The position numbers were made by a program, and so were the translations under genes. Positions 62,578-64,000 of a DNA stretch of 64,000 bases are shown here, one piece after another (the first letter of the stretch is position 1; the number at the start of each line of letters is the position of its first letter). Below the pieces are notes generated by a model that worked only from the letters and a program-made list of their open reading frames with translations, ran no database searches and was not told the origin of the DNA. Origin of the DNA: Parasporobacterium paucivorans DSM 15970 (lineage in GTDB: Bacteria; Bacillota; Clostridia; Lachnospirales; Lachnospiraceae); the NCBI RefSeq assembly GCF_900141895.1, contig NZ_FQYT01000006.1, positions 1 through 64,000 on the forward strand. The letters run 5' to 3'.

Positions 62578-64000
62578 ATGAAAATCAGTATGTGGATTCT
62601 GGCTGACTGGCTGAAAAAATACAAGCCTGACATAGATATTAAGAAAGGCGACCTGTGCTTAAAAGACGTTCGTATTTTTTCGCAGGACTGTGTCATTGAA
62701 AACAAGTATGTTTATCTGGGACGTGCCAAAGATTTCTTTTCAAACAAAAAAAATGAAATCATCGTAGTAAACGGTGTTGACCTGATGCTCCTGCAAAGTA
62801 CCGATATCGATGAGGTGTTCAACTCGGTTTTATCTGCCTTTGAATTTTACAGTGACTGGTATGAGTCCCAGGTCGAACTGATCAACAAAGGGTGCAGTCT
62901 TGCTGGTATTATTTCCAGAAACCAGCTTCTACTCAAAAGCACGATTGCCGTACTGGATACCAATTACAGGGTTACGGCCATAGTGCCGGAAGAGACAGAC
63001 GGGCTGAATGATGAAGGCATCAGTTACATGGTAAATGAAAAATCCCTTCCGATGAACTGGATTATAGATAGCAGGAAACAGGTTCAAAGAATGCATGGAA
63101 GCAGGGATTCTTTCCTGATTCAGGTAAAGGAAGAGGAGAATCCGTTTATTTTCATGAACCTGTACCTCAGGGGACGACATTATGGATGGCTGATGGTCAT
63201 AACCGGCGGAGATAAGATTCCTGAATTCACAAGACAGCTGAGCGGATACTTTGGACGTTTTATAGAATCCTGGATCCAGAAGAATGAAGAGAGCATGGAT
63301 TTGCAGGACTTTTCCAATACAATACGTCGGTATCTGGATGGAGAAGAGAGTCTGATCGGTGAAATCAACAGGTATTTTGAAATTATTGGCTGGCATTCGG
63401 ACGAACCAAAGGCTGTCATTGCCTTGTCATCCTCGAATTCATCCTTCAGTCTGACAGAAACTATGATTTCGTTCATATCCAGTTCCATGGAAAACTGCTA
63501 TGTAATGGCTTACCAGGATAAGATTCTTATTATCAACAATCTGAAAATTATTCATGATGAAGAATTTTTCAGGATATTGAAGCCATGGATGGTTAAGGGG
63601 AAATTCAGATGCGGCGTAAGCTTTCAGTTTACAGACTTTAAATTTTTACGGCAGAGCTTTCAGCAGACGCAGATAGCGTTAAAATATGGAAAACAGAAAG
63701 TAGAAGACGTCAACTACTGTAAAGATTATGTCCTTCACTATATTGTTCAGCTGCTGGAAAAAGAAAACAATATGGACATTATCACACACCCGGCATTGAA
63801 ACAGCTGATATTGTTTGACTGCAGCAACAATGCGGATTTGTATCACACCTTAAGCAATTATATCAGCAATGACTGCAATCAGATAAAGACGGCGACGGAT
63901 TTAAACCTGCACCGCAATTCACTGATTTATCGGATCAAGAAGATTCAGGAGATTACCGGTATTGATTTCAAGGATCCGGCAACAAAGGCACATCTGCTGA
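62578..64000 (+). CDS. PucR/CdaR-family transcriptional regulator (cut by window end)
   Basis: An ATG at 62578 after AAGAGGTG opens a frame that runs to the window end, 474 codons. The N-terminal half has no clear motif; a GGDEF-like/PucR middle region includes GWHSDEPKAVIALSSS and QTQIALKYGKQKVEDVNYCK. The C-terminal helix-turn-helix is KTATDLNLHRNSLIYRIKKI, followed by QEITGIDFKDP. These regulators often control purine or organic-acid use. Only a few residues after DPATKAHLL should be missing. Confidence 0.88.
   Translation, partial: MKISMWILADWLKKYKPDIDIKKGDLCLKDVRIFSQDCVIENKYVYLGRAKDFFSNKKNEIIVVNGVDLMLLQSTDIDEVFNSVLSAFEFYSDWYESQVELINKGCSLAGIISRNQLLLKSTIAVLDTNYRVTAIVPEETDGLNDEGISYMVNEKSLPMNWIIDSRKQVQRMHGSRDSFLIQVKEEENPFIFMNLYLRGRHYGWLMVITGGDKIPEFTRQLSGYFGRFIESWIQKNEESMDLQDFSNTIRRYLDGEESLIGEINRYFEIIGWHSDEPKAVIALSSSNSSFSLTETMISFISSSMENCYVMAYQDKILIINNLKIIHDEEFFRILKPWMVKGKFRCGVSFQFTDFKFLRQSFQQTQIALKYGKQKVEDVNYCKDYVLHYIVQLLEKENNMDIITHPALKQLILFDCSNNADLYHTLSNYISNDCNQIKTATDLNLHRNSLIYRIKKIQEITGIDFKDPATKAHLL

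Overview
The window reads as the chromosome of a strictly anaerobic, low-to-medium G+C Gram-positive gut-type bacterium of the Clostridia, most likely a Lachnospiraceae relative. The basis is strong AGGAGG ribosome sites with several TTG/GTG starts, ECF vitamin transporters, lipoprotein signals without outer-membrane genes, a hybrid cluster protein, ferredoxin-linked keto-acid oxidation, and the gap-pgk-tpiA-gpmI / secG-rnr-smpB order. The species cannot be named from sequence alone. Bases 1-313 are the 3' end of a group II intron; the rest is densely packed genes with no phage, plasmid, rRNA, tRNA or CRISPR.

Region 1 (0.4-16.4 kb) is the most unusual part. A phasin-like protein, a UbiB/AarF kinase-like protein and a lipid kinase lead into a tight 13.5-kb operon behind a promoter carrying two dyads. 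It encodes: (a) a molybdopterin enzyme closely resembling pyrogallol-phloroglucinol transhydroxylase (AthL), with a 138-residue SCP2-type lipid-binding domain fused to its N-terminus, and its AthS-type iron-sulfur partner; (b) a two-subunit-like long-chain polyprenyl diphosphate synthase; (c) a complete soluble HdrCBA-FlxDCBA electron-bifurcating NADH dehydrogenase/heterodisulfide reductase-type complex; (d) a MenA-type prenyltransferase and a MenG/UbiE methyltransferase. Read together, this suggests synthesis and/or redox use of a prenylated aromatic (quinone-like) compound under anoxia. The ring-forming men genes are absent from the window. Part of this operon is visibly richer in G+C than its surroundings.

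Region 2 (16.4-23.8 kb) holds an arylamine N-acetyltransferase, an AEC permease, an iron-sulfur aldo-keto reductase, a small ECF-S-like protein with a DUF1893 protein, and an ArsR regulator next to a four-domain sulfur-handling protein (CoA-disulfide-reductase, rhodanese, TusA, DsrE). Region 3 (23.8-29.5 kb) is a cobalamin-riboswitch operon with a cell-surface protein and a lipoprotein that resemble the two halves of transcobalamin/intrinsic factor, followed by an ECF transporter (T, fused A-A, S).

Region 4 (29.5-44.6 kb) is mixed. It has a GntP permease with a LysR regulator, a sigma factor with a small membrane protein, a FabF/FabK-like pair, a TspO-like protein, a VanX-type dipeptidase lipoprotein divergent from an L,D-transpeptidase, a Nudix hydrolase, and an HcpR-like regulator with Hcp sharing matching palindromes. 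A cation diffusion facilitator, a ferredoxin, and two phosphatases follow. Region 5 (44.6-52.3 kb) is core: lower glycolysis, SecG, RNase R, SmpB. Region 6 (52.5-64 kb) has an indolepyruvate oxidoreductase/aryl-CoA ligase operon, a manganese-riboswitch-controlled P-type ATPase, a Fur-box feoA-feoB-Cys-rich-peptide operon, a GIY-YIG protein and a PucR-type regulator cut by the window end.
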